A stretch of DNA of 64,000 nt from Batrachochytrium dendrobatidis JAM81 (Eukaryota; Chytridiomycota; Chytridiomycetes; Rhizophydiales). The notes beneath the pieces are model-generated. The model saw only the letters and a program-made list of their open reading frames with translations. It did no database searches and was not told where the DNA came from. The stretch covers positions 556,494 through 620,493 of the forward strand of contig NW_006281110.1 of the NCBI RefSeq assembly GCF_000203795.2, in the 5' to 3' direction. Below are positions 22,799 to 37,870 of this stretch, piece after piece; the first letter of the stretch is position 1; each line of letters starts with the position of its first letter. The position numbers and the translations under genes were made by a program.

Positions 22799-24594
22799 AT
22801 GTCCGATTATACAAAACTACCCATTCATCAATTTCCAAAGGTTGCTGGAAGAGTTACTGATGATACTGCTTACTGGTCAAAACTAAAAGTAGGTTGTTTT
22901 CAAGTTTATTGAATCATGTTAATGTGAGGTTGAATTCGAGTTTTATATTCATTCAAATACTAACACATCATGAATGGATTAGTCACCAGTCATCATTAAA
23001 GAGTTTTCATCCATCAACTCGGTTCAATTCTCTCCTCACTCTCCACACGATTTTTGCATATCTTCATCCACTAGAGTTCAAATTTACTCGGCAACCACAC
23101 AATCTGTCAAAAAAACTATTTCAAGATTCAAGGATGTTGTTCATTGTGCATCAATTCGTCACGATAATAAGCTGCTTATTGCTGGTGATGCATCGGGACT
23201 CGTTCAAATATTCGAGCTCAATTCTAGAGCAATATTGCGTACTTTGGCTGGCCATAAAGCTGCAGTACATGCAGCAGAGTTTTGTCCAAATGATACCTCA
23301 AAAGTGTTGACTTGTTCAGATGACAAAACTTGTGTGGTATGGGATGTGCCTACACAAATGCAGACCAGTGTGTTTTCTGAGCACACCGACTATGTACGAT
23401 CTGCCATCGCAATGCCCGATAACGATACTTTATTCATGACAGGCTCGTACGATCATACTGTCAAGTTATGGGATACCCGTTCACCTGATGCATCAACAAT
23501 GACCATGAATCACGGATCTCCAATCGAAGCAATTCTTAGACTTCCTGGCGGTGGTCTTGTGGCCTCTGCAGGTGGAAACCGTATCAAAATTTGGGATATT
23601 CTATCGGGTGGTAAACTGCTGCATTCGTTTTCAAACCATCAAAAAGCAATCACTTCTCTATGTTTGGATTCTACAAACTCCTTCTTGATTAGTGGTGCAC
23701 TCGACCACCATGTCAAAATCGTGTCGTTAGAGGACTATAAAATCGTCCACAGTCTCAAGTACTCTGCTCCCATTCTGAGTCTCGGCATTTCTGTATGTGT
23801 TTCTTTAAATCTGTCCATGTAGAGTGAATGCATCTGACTCTTGTACACTTTTTTTTTGTAAATAGCCTACAAATTCACAATTGGTGGTGGGCATGTCTTC
23901 TGGACTCTTGTCTATTCGACAACGTGCAGTAAGATCAGAGGATATTGCCAAAAAGCAGGATGTTCAAACTCATAATGGCACCTATCAATATTATATACGT
24001 GGATCCAATTACACTCCAGACGAGGTAGAGTTGAACGCTTGCTGTTTGTAGTATCTGTATTGGCTATTCATATTTATCTACACTATTGCATTATAGAATG
24101 ATACGCGCATTGAATCAAAAACTAAAGCTAGGCTCCAGTCCTACGATAAGCTGCTCAAGGGATTCCAGTATGCCAACGCATTGGACGCAGTTCTTGAAGG
24201 ACCACCTAAACCGCTTTTGATTATTAGTATGCTCGAAGAACTGATTCATCGTGATGGCCTTCGTGCTGCCCTTGCTGGACGAGATGAACATACTTTGCAA
24301 CGCATCTTGTCGTTTCTGATGCGATACATATCAAATCCAAGATACACAGTCTTGCTTACGGATGTGAGCAACACCATTCTTGGTAAGTTTGCAATCTATT
24401 CTTTTTGCTGTTTACCATTAATAACATGTATTGGTATAGATATTTACTCTCTGGTGCTGGGTCACTCTCAAATCATTGGAGAGCTGTTAAAAAAGTTGAA
24501 ATTTAAAGTGCACGAGGAAATCCAGCTAGATTATAGGCTTGGCGAAGTGATAGGATTGATGGATACGCTCATGAGCATGTCTGTCCGTGAGTAA
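22799..24594 (+). CDS. UTP15: U3 snoRNP / SSU-processome WD40 protein UTP15
   Basis: Nucleolar WD40 protein of the t-UTP/UtpA subcomplex required for early 18S rRNA processing. Exons are 22799-22888, 22983-23792, 23866-24024, 24097-24382 and 24440-24594, summing to 1,500 nt (499 residues), all in phase. WD repeats are clear: LRTLAGHKAAVHAAEFCPND, DDKTCVVWDVPTQ, SGSYDHTVKLWDTR-like TGSYDHTVKLWDTRSPD, and NRIKIWDI. The C-terminal UTP15 helical domain reads KLLKGFQYANALDAVLEG, VISMLEEL-like IISMLEELIHRDGLR and ALAGRDEHTLQRILSFL. The start is MSDYTKLPIHQFPKVAG on a 30-codon first exon. Complete. Confidence 0.95.
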
Positions 24595-24693
24595 TAAACA
24601 TTGCTTTAAGCTAGTGAGGAACAGTATGATGTAAAGTGTTTGCTTTAGTTTATTGTTTCAATACCGACATTCAGAATATGCTAAAGGCTGCAT

Positions 24694-25628
24694 TTATACA
24701 TCTGAAAACATATCAGAAACTTGTGCATAATAAGCGGGATCAAGATGGTTGGCTAGTTCATCACTGGTCATCCATGCAAAATCAGAAATTGTAGATGAAG
24801 GAATAATTTTGCCAGAAATAATATGTGCCTTCATATAAAAAATCTAGTGAAATAAAAACATAAGATTGAAACCCATTAGATGACATACACTCTATCATAT
24901 AGGGTTGTAAAAGATCAAGCCATTCATTACCTTTTTACTAGAAAGATGATCGGCTTTGACGTGACCAACAGGAGTTTTACCAACAAACCAAGTATCCATG
25001 GCAGCACCACAAACATCAACCAATCTCGCCGACGCAGCCTGTGAATTCAAATGAATGAGAACAGAATATACGATCCAACTATTTCAACTATTCCAAACAT
25101 TTAAACTACCTCGTGCAATAGCTCATCACCCAGCACATCGCCAGAAGGAAGTCTCCACAAGGCATCATCACTTGCTTGTTTGACAACTAAATATACAGAT
25201 CGTTGCATGATCCGATTCAAAGACTTGAAATCGGCATCAGCAGATGAGATGTTTTTTGCCGTAACAAGCTTGATCAACTCATCGTCTTGAGGTTGGACTA
25301 GAATGGGAGGTTTACCATCTTTTATTTTTCCCGTGGTCACTTTGGCTTGAGCTGCTAGCCATCTTTGTTCTGCCATGGATCCCTTTTTGAAATAAAATGT
25401 GTAGTCAAATGGTGCAGATTCACTTCGTTCAATAGATTCTCTATATGCATAGTACGCTCGTTGGAACTCGGTCAGTTCAGGAAGAGTCAGTGGGTTACGT
25501 TTGAGAAGAACACCTACTGCAACTGCAGTATGTGGTAATGGGGATGCAGAAGCTGTTGCTAGAAATCGTTTGTTTAAACATAAACTAGAAACTCTCGAGT
25601 TGCTATGGCGAATGGCTGTAGAAAACAT
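24694..25628 (-). CDS. MRPL46: Mitochondrial large-subunit ribosomal protein mL46
   Basis: Nudix-fold protein of the mitochondrial large ribosomal subunit (yeast Mrpl17). Exons are 25110-25628, 24931-25038 and 24694-24843 on the minus strand, totalling 777 nt (258 residues). The N-terminus is a likely mitochondrial presequence (MFSTAIRHSNSRVSSLCLNK, rich in Arg/Ser, no acidic residue). Core motifs are GVLLKRNPLTLPELTEFQ, YYFKKGS-like FYFKKGSMAEQRWLAAQ, and the Nudix-like part LWRLPSGDVLGDELLHEAA with DTWFVGKTPVGHVK. The ending FAWMTSDELANHL is typical of the family. Complete; convergent with UTP15, with only 99 bp between stop codons. Confidence 0.9.
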
Positions 25629-25740
25629 TTACCAACACTCTAAGATTGACAAAGTTCAGATCTTGTCGATGAAATTAAAATTTTATAAAATAAATGATCG
25701 GACACGTTCAGTATTATATCACGTGGTTTTATCAGTTTAT

Positions 25741-28700
25741 TCAGTCTGTAAAATACAACCTCAGCTGATCTGCCATTTGCTGCAAAGACTGCCGTTCAAT
25801 CCGATTCAATCTGCTTTTTGGTTTTGACTGAAGACACTTGTCCAATGCACTAAGTACTTCCATCAGATTGGAGTTGCTGTGAGATGACAAACGATCTGAT
25901 GCCAATGTGGATACCGACCCAGTGGAAAGTGTAATGGGTCCAATCAAGTGTGATTTCAAATTATATCCTTTTATGGTCAACAGCGTATCTGCTGCTACAG
26001 TGCTAGCAAGTCGCATCTAAAACATACGTGTTTCAAAGTTAGATGAGTAAGTCATTGGTATGCCACGTCAGAACTTACTGATTTTGGTTTGACAGCTGAT
26101 CTGCTCAGTAACTCTTGAACTAGAGATCTGCTGACAGCCGAGAGTTTGGGTGCACCGATTGGAGATACTGACGCAAATGCAATGGCAGTCTGGGTTGCAG
26201 TGTGAATGGTTACCCAATCGCTGTTTTTTGATTGCATTATACGATCCAAAATCCGTGACACTTCCTAAAGCGTTCAATTCATTACCATGGTTGCATCAAT
26301 AGCCAACAATACAGTCTGACACGAATATAGTCGAATGGTGTTGGGTTGGTACTTACAACAAGACTGTTGAATCGATGTGTTGCAGTCAATCGAATAAAAC
26401 GCAATACTAGTGTTGAATAAACACGAATTGGTTGCAGTGTTAGTATTGCAACAAAGCATAATCCAATAGAGTGACACTACCGTGAAATACAAGCGTTGAA
26501 TCTGATACATCAGTTTCCATCCACACATCAAAAGAACAAAGTATTCGATACGCTTGACTTGTATCGAATTTAGCTGAAATTGAGCAAGCTAAATCCGTCA
26601 AAGCAATGCACGCTTTTATAGTCTGTCATATAAATATATCAGTTACAATAGATCATAACAATGCATACAACACATGGTATAGTTACGCACCAAGCAAAAT
26701 GCTTCGCCAGGATTATTCATTGATTTAGAATGTTCTAATGCTCCACTCGCACCTTCGATATATAATAGTAACGGTTTACTGATTACGTTTTTAAATGTTT
26801 CGTTGTCAGCACCAAACACCTGTTTGAAAGATTTGCACGACAAGGGAAATTGATGACTGAGCGTTTTTAAAAAATCCCATTCAATGATTCGCGCAAGAGG
26901 AACGGCTACCAATGCTAAACGTTGAAACTCTACCACCGCGTATGAAACATCTGATTCTGTGTCCAAGCAATGGCACAATCTTGTCCAGATACAATACAAT
27001 AAGTTAATCAACGATGCCATATTTTGATCATTCACTCCAAGTTGGTATTGCTGGGTTGTAGAAAAGGGTTGGATCAGTTCAAATTGACAGAGACATTTCA
27101 CTAGATCAGCATTGGTAGATATGCTCAACAAAAGTGCAGATGAATCTGGCATTAAAGTTTTTGGACTCAGAAACGGATTAGATTTCAAGACGATCGCTGA
27201 ACTATCAAGCCCAAGCAGACAGGCCAGTCTGGTCATTCGAGGAAATAATGGTGACGTGGAGGCCAATCTTGGAATCAATGCAGAAACCATTGTTTTTGCA
27301 AAAGTGTAGCCATCTTTTGTACTTTTAGTGTTTCGTGACACATGTCCAAAGAATTCTGTAATCAACAACCACGTAGTTGATTGTGTACAGTTGAAAAATA
27401 TCCTCCAAAATATATGCTCAAATTGTGGCCATTCAGATACTCTGTCAAGTCCATGAGAAAACACACAAAACGACACAAGAATATCTGTGTACATTGGCTG
27501 AGCTTCATGGATGGGAAGCACAAGTAAACGCGAATCACTCGACTCTAGTGCATGAAATATTTGCTCAATTCTGTTCATCCATGGTAGAGATCGTCGTGAG
27601 TTTATGGTCATTGGAAGTGTGCATGTACACAACAGTGCCTTGACGGCATAATACGTTCCAGCAGATACTGAATGTTGAACTGTGTTTGTTTTATCATAGG
27701 CGTCAACCAAAGTATCCAAGTTGTTTTGATCAGATTGGGGATTGTGAGATTCGTTGTATTGATTCACAGAGTGAATATAAAACTGAAGCGTGGTGTAAAC
27801 ACTTTGAAGTAGTACTGAATCTGGTCCTCGCATTCCATCCAAAGTACATTGAGTGACTACAAAACTAATATAAACCAATGTTGGCTCATTGATCAATAAC
27901 GTGCATGTTGGAGTTTGTAATATATTGATAAGCGCAATCCAAGCAAAATATAGTTTATGGCTAGCTTACAGTATATTGGCTACAGCACTTGTAAACACGG
28001 ATGATATTTTTGAAAGCATGTTTACGGTGGCCATTATTTTGATCAAGTGATTCAAATGAGCCAAGAAAAACTTGGCTGACGTCGAGTTGGACATGTAAAA
28101 TTAAAATTGTGATGAAGACATACAAATTTGAAATGGTAGTGCTTTAATTTACCTAAAGAGCATAGTGCCGATAAAGACTTTTCCGGACAGGTATGATGAT
28201 CGTTTGATAACAATGGTAATAAAGTCAGCCTGCGTGTAGCAGTATCCAAATGTTCCATGCAAATGACACCAAGCGCTTCATTTGGCATTAGTTGAGTATT
28301 CGCTGCCAATAGTATACCAATATGCTTCCATCTGTTAAAAACTATATTTAGCATCTTCACAAAACCCCAAAACAGTGTTTCATGTTAAATATAACCAGCC
28401 AATATGATTTTGGCGTCTTACCCATGATTCAGTAGTGCAAAATCATGCTCAACGTGTGCAAATTCCACAAATTGAAGCATCAGCATTAGTATTGCTGGCC
28501 ATTCTAGATATATATAAAATTTAAAAACAATGAATAGTTTTACATTTATAGCAATTTGGATTTACCTTTAGCGGAGAGATTGATGCTATTGGCAGATTCT
28601 CCTACGCTAGCCATCAGATTTTCTGCAGCGATTGATGCCTAATTCAAATGACTTGTAGTCAGCATGTGTATTTTAGATATGTTTAAACCAAACAATCCAA

Positions 28701-29396
28701 ATACCGAGCTGTATATTTTCTGGAGTTGGCCCATATGCTCATCCGTAATGCAGGGATTGTTTCGAGCTTTGGCATGTTCTGTCGTCGGTTTAGTATTGCT
28801 AGTTCGTATCAGTTTCTATTAAACGCATTCCAAACGGTCATGCGTTATAATGTTAATAGATATGATTTGATGGTAGAGTTTATAGAATGCATGTGTTTAA
28901 CCTTTGTAGATTCCAGTACATGAAATACACTCTTGAAAAGCAAATTAATGCATTTAAATTCGGACAAGTATATCAAGTGGTTGGATTCACTTTTAGCCAA
29001 AGATAGCAATGCGATTGTTTCCAATGCAGATGCATCGACCTAGCAAGATCATGCAAAACTGTTATCAAAACATGATCATTCCAACATGTCAAATCCAGTA
29101 TGCGCACAATACCATGGATTCGATTGCAAGTCCATTCCGTTGTATGCCAGTAACTAGACTATGAATCTAAATATAAAAACAAGATGAATGTCAAAATAGC
29201 TACCATAATACAGCCATTCGACTATCAGTTTATTTCGGACCTTTTCGAGTAAATTATAGAGAGTTTCAGGCGTAGAAACAGTACTAATTTGGGATGCTGC
29301 TGTTTGGTAAAGTGCTTGAGCAGTGGATATACATGAAAAAGAATCGTTTGAATGTATATCGTCATGGATCGGATCGGTGGTTGTATTAATAGTCAT
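25741..29396 (-). CDS. Large helical protein, intron-rich, family not recognised
   Basis: About a dozen exons on the minus strand give a protein near 900-1,000 residues. It starts MTINTTTDPIHDDIHSNDS at 29396. Middle exons include SIAAENLMASVGESANSI, then LMLQFVEFAHVEHDFALLNHG, GVICMEHLDTATRRLTLLP, and a long exon (~26670-27896) with PTLVYISFVVTQCTLDG and SVYTTLQFYIHSVNQYN. The end reads SMRLASTVAADTLLTIKGY then RQSLQQMADQLRLYFTD, stop 25741-25743. It is Leu/Ser-rich and all alpha, as in HEAT/ARM-like scaffolds, with no signal peptide. I cannot name the family. The internal exon joins are approximate; the frame stays open across plausible GT-AG junctions, so it is a real gene. Divergent from EB1. 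Confidence 0.7.
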
Positions 29397-29793
29397 TTCT
29401 TGATGGATTTAAAGTTTAGATTTGATAAAAATGTTCAACATTATCTCTTACCCTCAGGTTATTATGCACGATTAACGAGTTGATTTACAGCGTATTTTAC
29501 TCAGAATTGATTTTGAATCGACTATTTTAAAAATAATTCACAATTGAATGTTGTATTTTATCAACTTTTTATTATTTGGAATTATTCAACACACAAACTC
29601 ATTCTTATATTTGAATCAAAATGTCATGATTGGAATGTTGAGTGAATTTAACAAGTTTTTTTGGTGAATTTGGAGTGAAATGAAATCGGACATTTGCTGG
29701 CAACAACTTTAAAGTCAATCTAAAAACACGTGATGAATGGTTTCAACGTTGAAATCGAAAAACCGCCATTTTATCATCATTGCCATCATCACC
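29397..29793. promoter_or_regulatory. Divergent promoter between the large helical gene and EB1
   Basis: AT-rich spacer, 5' flank of two outward-facing genes. No further element recognised. Confidence 0.4.
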
Positions 29794-31174
29794 ATGAGCG
29801 AATCTCGTACGGAACTGCTTGCTTGGCTGAATGACTTGTGTCAGATCAATCAAGCTAAAATTGAACAATGTGGATCTGGTGTTGCTCACTGTGTTATTAT
29901 GGACTCAATCTACAGAGATGTAATGCTGACTATTGTCGAGTTTATTAGTGTGGTCTTGAAACGATGTTGGATTATATTGCTGTTTTGTCTAGTGTACTGC
30001 ACAGTGTTGTCTGTAGTGGAATATGTCTTGTGTGTATCTGATTATGAGAAAAGGGAGCGGGAAAAGTGTTGATACTGTTTGCAGAACAAATGAAAGGATT
30101 CTTGAGTTGTGGTTGCACTGAGTAGTTGTGTATTCCGCTCTATTGTCATCCTATCAGATCTATAGGTTCCTTCTTGAATATCAAATTCTCTGTAATATTC
30201 GGACGTTTTCTTTCCGACCACTCCATCCATAACACTGCTTGTTTGTATTAATCTTTTGTCATTGTTTTGGTATTAAAACTTATTCTATAATTAGGTTCCA
30301 ATGAGCAAGGTCAAGTTTGGTGCAAAACACGAATACGAATACGTATCCAATTTCAAGGTCTTGCAAGCTGTATTTGATAAACACAAGATTGATAATACGA
30401 TTCCCGTTGAGCGTTTGATGAAATGTCGGTTCCAGGATAACCTCGAGTTTCTTCAGTGGATGAAAAAGTAACACTATTATGCGTTGTTAATAGTTGATGC
30501 ATCTATTGCAATGGTTTGGTCTTGAGCACTGATCTATTGTTTTTTTTATATTTAGATACTGGGATCAGTATTATCCTGGTGGTCCATATGATGCGCTTGG
30601 AAGAAGAAAGGGTGAGGTTGTTGGCGGAAACACCATGCGTCACTCTGCCATCAAAGCTCCCTCTCCTCATATGCCTGGCCCAGGATCTGCAGGGGTCAAA
30701 AAAGCAATGTCGAATAGCCACATGTCTCGATCTACTGCTTCAACCACGTCTGCATCAACTGCTCGTAAAACTACGGCACCTCCACGCGCAGCTGCAGCTG
30801 CAGGCCCTCTCAACAATAACGAAGATGCTATTCGTGCTGAACTTGTGGCAGAGTATCAAAAAATGACAACGCAAATGACCCAGCAAATGCAAGAGCTTAA
30901 GCTCACTGTAGAGCAGGTTGAAAAAGAGCGCGAATTTTACTTTTCAAAACTGAGAGAAATTGAGCTTTATATTCAAACACGTACTGAGGCTGGTATTGAC
31001 GATCATATGGATGCAACATTCAAAGAGGTTCAGGCCATCATGTACAAGGTAAATAATCTTGTATGCAATTCAACACATTCATTGCTATCCTGCATGATCT
31101 AATACGTAGACTATGATTTTTAGACCGAAGATGGTTTTGAAATTCCAGAAACTGCCGAAGAAGCTACATTTTAA
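29794..31174 (+). CDS. EB1: Microtubule plus-end tracking protein EB1 (Bim1/Mal3 type)
   Basis: Binds growing microtubule ends through its N-terminal calponin-homology domain and recruits partners through the C-terminal EB homology domain. Exons are 29794-29919, 30295-30467, 30556-31048 and 31124-31174, totalling 843 nt (280 residues), all in phase. The CH domain reads SRTELLAWLNDLCQINQAKI, VKFGAKHEYEYVSNFKVLQ, RLMKCRFQDNLEFLQWMKK and YWDQYYPGGPYDALGRRKG. A Ser/Thr/Ala-rich basic linker follows, then the coiled coil and EBH domain (EREFYFSKLREIELYIQTR). The acidic tail ends AEEATF. The first intron (375 nt) is the longest. Start is MSESRT rather than an upstream in-frame Met at 29737, by family alignment. 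Confidence 0.96.
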
Positions 31175-31389
31175 ATCATTGATCGAGAGTTGAAATTCAC
31201 CGGGTTGCTTTGAGTTTTTTAATGCATACAAGAGTGTCAATTGTTGAGTTTTTTCCAGTGATTTTGCTCAACACCACGACGATTGAAAATGAATTTTGAT
31301 TATCCTTGTTGATAGGAAACTGCATAACAAATGGGTCAAGAATCAAATGCATTTCATTTCTTGAAAATTTTGCACAAACTCCAAAACAA

Positions 31390-35026
<3,637 letters not shown>

Positions 35027-35172
35027 CCTAAAGCCTTTTTGTGAGGGAAACCTTTGGCGCGATGCTTCGAGGCCGTTTCATCTTTGTTTCAATCTTCTTG
35101 AACTCTCGATCAATACACAATGTTTCATATTTTACACTTGCTAAACACTCGATTCAAAACTAATTATTAAAA

Positions 35173-36013
35173 TCATCTGGAAATTGACTTTGTATTGGGC
35201 TGCCAACTTTCAGGTACAAAATCATCTATGTTCAATTTATAAATTATTATTAATGATCGCATTCCATCCTTGTCAAATGGATGATATTTACCCGATGGAT
35301 TGCGTTGCTGTGCATCAGTATGGCTTTTAGTATGATTCATGTTGCTTGTGGTAGCATCCTTGGATTCCAAATTTGTTAATGGCAGTCGATCTTGCTGGAT
35401 GCGCTCATTTTCCAACAGAGCGTTCTCTTGCTCTTGAATTTCCAATGCTCTCTTTTGAATATATAAGCGACGAGCAATTTCATCTTGCAATTCCTAAATA
35501 TAAATAAACTGAGCTTAGCAACAGACGACATTTCGAATAAAATATCAAATGTGTAAAAGCGCTTGAGCCTACTTGAACAGTCGGAGCTATAGCATAAAAT
35601 AAATAAAATCAATGATCTGCAAGTGTATTGTTTCGACATTAAATGCTAAGACTCGAATGAGAATAAATCATACCAGTTTCACGAGTATGTCTTAGCCAAG
35701 CCTGCCATTGTATTGGAATAGCATTTGGTTCGTATTGAGATATATTACTACGACCATCAGCATACTCGATAGATCTTCTTGGAAGAGAAATGCCTAAATT
35801 AAACAAGCGTAAAATGAGCATCAGGTGAATACAAATGAGATTACATGAACAATAAATGCAACCTTCACGAACAGGAGGCCCTTCAAAATACATATTTCCT
35901 TCCAAGTCACTCCCAACGTATCTTGTTGCCTTCCATGGCTGGTTGATAACCTTGATTTTGTTGAACAATCGTCGTAACATTGTGAGTTTAAAACGTGATG
36001 CAAAAACTGTCAA
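35173..36013 (-). CDS. NDUFAF2: NDUFAF2-like complex I assembly factor (NDUFA12 family)
   Basis: Mitochondrial protein of the NDUFA12/B17.2 family that helps assemble NADH:ubiquinone oxidoreductase. Motifs in order: PWKATRYVGSDLEGNMYFEG, RRSIEYADGRSNISQYEP, IPIQWQAWLRHTRETG, APTVQELQDEIARR. The long polar tail after the core favours the assembly factor over the structural subunit. A 14-nt micro-exon (35573-35586, APTVQ) joins two larger exons in phase. Start is either Met 36013 (MTVFASRF) or Met 35980 (MLRRLFNKI); the former adds a short Arg/Phe-containing lead that could be part of the presequence. Stop 35173-35175. The last exon may contain an unrecognised intron, but the frame is open to DFVPESWQPN. 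Confidence 0.85.
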
Positions 36014-36417
36014 AATTCAATATCCCGTGACTAAATCTCATCAGGTAAAAAACGCTTCACATTAATTTAGTAGAATTGGTCAACTATTCAGTCACGCTGG
36101 TATGTTCAGCTTGAAGCATATCGTCGTGATTTACGTTACTACAAAGTATAATTAATTATAGATTTCATTCAAAAGTCTTGTGAAAATGCAACTTTTGACA
36201 TTTTGCATTTTCATATGAACAATCCATCTCAACAAGGAATGTTTCATTGTATTTTACTCTTGCAATGCAACTACAAAGTCCGAGTAGTTTACACGATAGT
36301 TGGATTTATTAACTTGAAACTAGCCAACAAATGAATCGTTGAAGCGTGTTGTTGGTAGTGAATAATACAGTAATTGTTGAACACTCATTTTTGGTTTGTT
36401 GAGTTCATGACATTCAA
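36014..36417. other. Intergenic spacer
   Basis: AT-rich 5' flanks of NDUFAF2 (minus) and RRG7 (plus). No RNA gene or repeat recognised. Confidence 0.4.
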
Positions 36418-37143
36418 TTGTCATGTTATCAAAGTTTTCATTCCACTATCAAATTGATTCATTCAATTCCCAGAATGATATTACACAGACTAGCTCATCA
36501 GCACATATATAAACCATTTATACCACGTACCATATGTCTGAAACATGAGATTATTACTAGACCATCTATTCACTGCAAACGACATCCATTCTATCAACAT
36601 CGTATGTTGATTCGAACAAAGCATAATGATCTAGATCCACCAGTGGAAACAGCAGAATCACTAGCAGCCATTAGCATGCTTCACTTGGGAACTCATTATG
36701 AACTCCAATCCATGCGCACACTAGAGACGTTGGGCATACAGTTGCGACGAGTCGGTGGTTCTAATGATCGAGGAGTCGACTTGCGAGGACAGTGGATCCT
36801 TCCAACTAGTACTGCATCGGACAGTCATCGCACTATACCAGTGGTTGTTCAGTGCAAAGCAGAGAAAAAACCACTTGGACCCAGCAAAGTACGAGAGCTA
36901 CAAGGGACGTTATTGGGAGAGTTTGATTCAACTATTGCAATATTGGTTTCGTTGTCCGGATTTACCAGTCAGGCATATGCAGCAGCTGAACGAGCACAAA
37001 AGATTTGTATGGTGGAGATTGGCTTGCATGGTGGATGCAAATCGTTTTGGATTGGACGCAAAGCATCTCAGTTGTTGGGTGGAGTATCGGTCGTCAAGAG
37101 TTTCAATGGCAACATTACTGTAGTAATGCCGCCTACTTTATAG
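36418..37143 (+). CDS. RRG7: RRG7-like mitochondrial protein with a restriction-endonuclease-type fold
   Basis: 241 residues. The N-terminal ~65 residues are rich in His/Arg/Ser/Ile and low in acidic residues, as expected of a mitochondrial presequence. The core starts at LGTHYELQSMRTLETLGIQL and contains VGGSNDRGVDLRGQW and VVVQCKAEKKPLGPSKVREL, i.e. the PD-(D/E)xK-like D...QxK pattern of the DUF2034/Rrg7 family (required for respiratory growth in yeast; molecular role unknown). The later conserved part is AILVSLSGFTSQAYAAAERA. Putative active-site residues Asp and Lys are both present. Single exon. It is the last ordinary gene before the repeat region. Confidence 0.88.
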   Translation: MSCYQSFHSTIKLIHSIPRMILHRLAHQHIYKPFIPRTICLKHEIITRPSIHCKRHPFYQHRMLIRTKHNDLDPPVETAESLAAISMLHLGTHYELQSMRTLETLGIQLRRVGGSNDRGVDLRGQWILPTSTASDSHRTIPVVVQCKAEKKPLGPSKVRELQGTLLGEFDSTIAILVSLSGFTSQAYAAAERAQKICMVEIGLHGGCKSFWIGRKASQLLGGVSVVKSFNGNITVVMPPTL

Positions 37144-37342
37144 TGCTATTGATCTTGCATCTAATATCATGTATCGCCTATTATACAAAATGATTGAATA
37201 TTTATGTCACTAATGACATTGAATGATGTTGACTACTCGTTGCAATTAAAGTCTCATGGGTTTGACACATGTAATATGGCAATGTACAGCTACTTGCCAA
37301 CATGAATGCAATATTACGATCCATTAATTGTAATGAAATCAT

Positions 37343-37530
37343 GCTTTTACAGTTTTATTCACGTAGAATGAAACCAAACAAGTCAAAGTACATGGTCAGT
37401 CTCATGTTTGATTGGTACCAACCTCCAACTTTCCTTTCATTCAATCCAAACATGAAGTAATTGGATTGAAAACAATAATCACATTTGTGAAATGTGCAAT
37501 CTCTGGTTTCTTAAACTAGAACGCGAGCGT
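37343..37530 (-). repeat. Dispersed repeat copy 2 (inverse of 18402-18600)
   Basis: Reverse-complement copy of the repeat at 18402-18600. It runs from GCTTTTACAG to GAACGCGAGCGT. It sits in the gap between RRG7 and the first secreted-gene unit; the rest of 37144-37689 shows no gene. Confidence 0.75.
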
Positions 37531-37689
37531 ATCTGATATCAAGATACAACAGAGCTTTCGTAAAAGAAACAATCCATTTCTAGTAGAAAAACAACGTATA
37601 TTTAATCATTGTATATTCCAAAACAATCATTTCGAGATAAATACAAAAAGGTATTTCATTTTACTGATTAGTATTAAAATCATGCTAAA

Positions 37690-37870
37690 TGACCGTTCAA
37701 AAAACCTGTGTTGTCAAGGCTAATGACAATTCATTGCTATTAATACCAAACTCGAGAGGGATCTCCCTTTATATGACGATTCGCAATTTGTTTGAACCGC
37801 TGCTTAATTATGCATTCAAAAGGGGTCAGTGAGCTACAGCCTAGGAAACCAGTACAAGCCAAGACTTTAT
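37690..37870 (-). repeat. Orphan secreted-gene promoter module
   Basis: Matches the 5' flank of the secreted genes (for example 39625-39848): CCTGTGTTGT, the GGGATCTCCCTTTATATGAC motif and GTTTGAACCGCTGCTTAATT, then the AGGAAACCAGTACAAGCCAA stretch. The polypyrimidine segment before AAAAGGG is deleted here. No secreted ORF lies to its left, so the first unit of the array has a promoter and block but no gene. Confidence 0.7.

Noticed and set aside
29737..29793. Upstream in-frame Met for EB1
   Set aside because: EB1 proteins start at MSESRTELLAWL-like sequence; the extra 19 residues have no counterpart and lie in the promoter.
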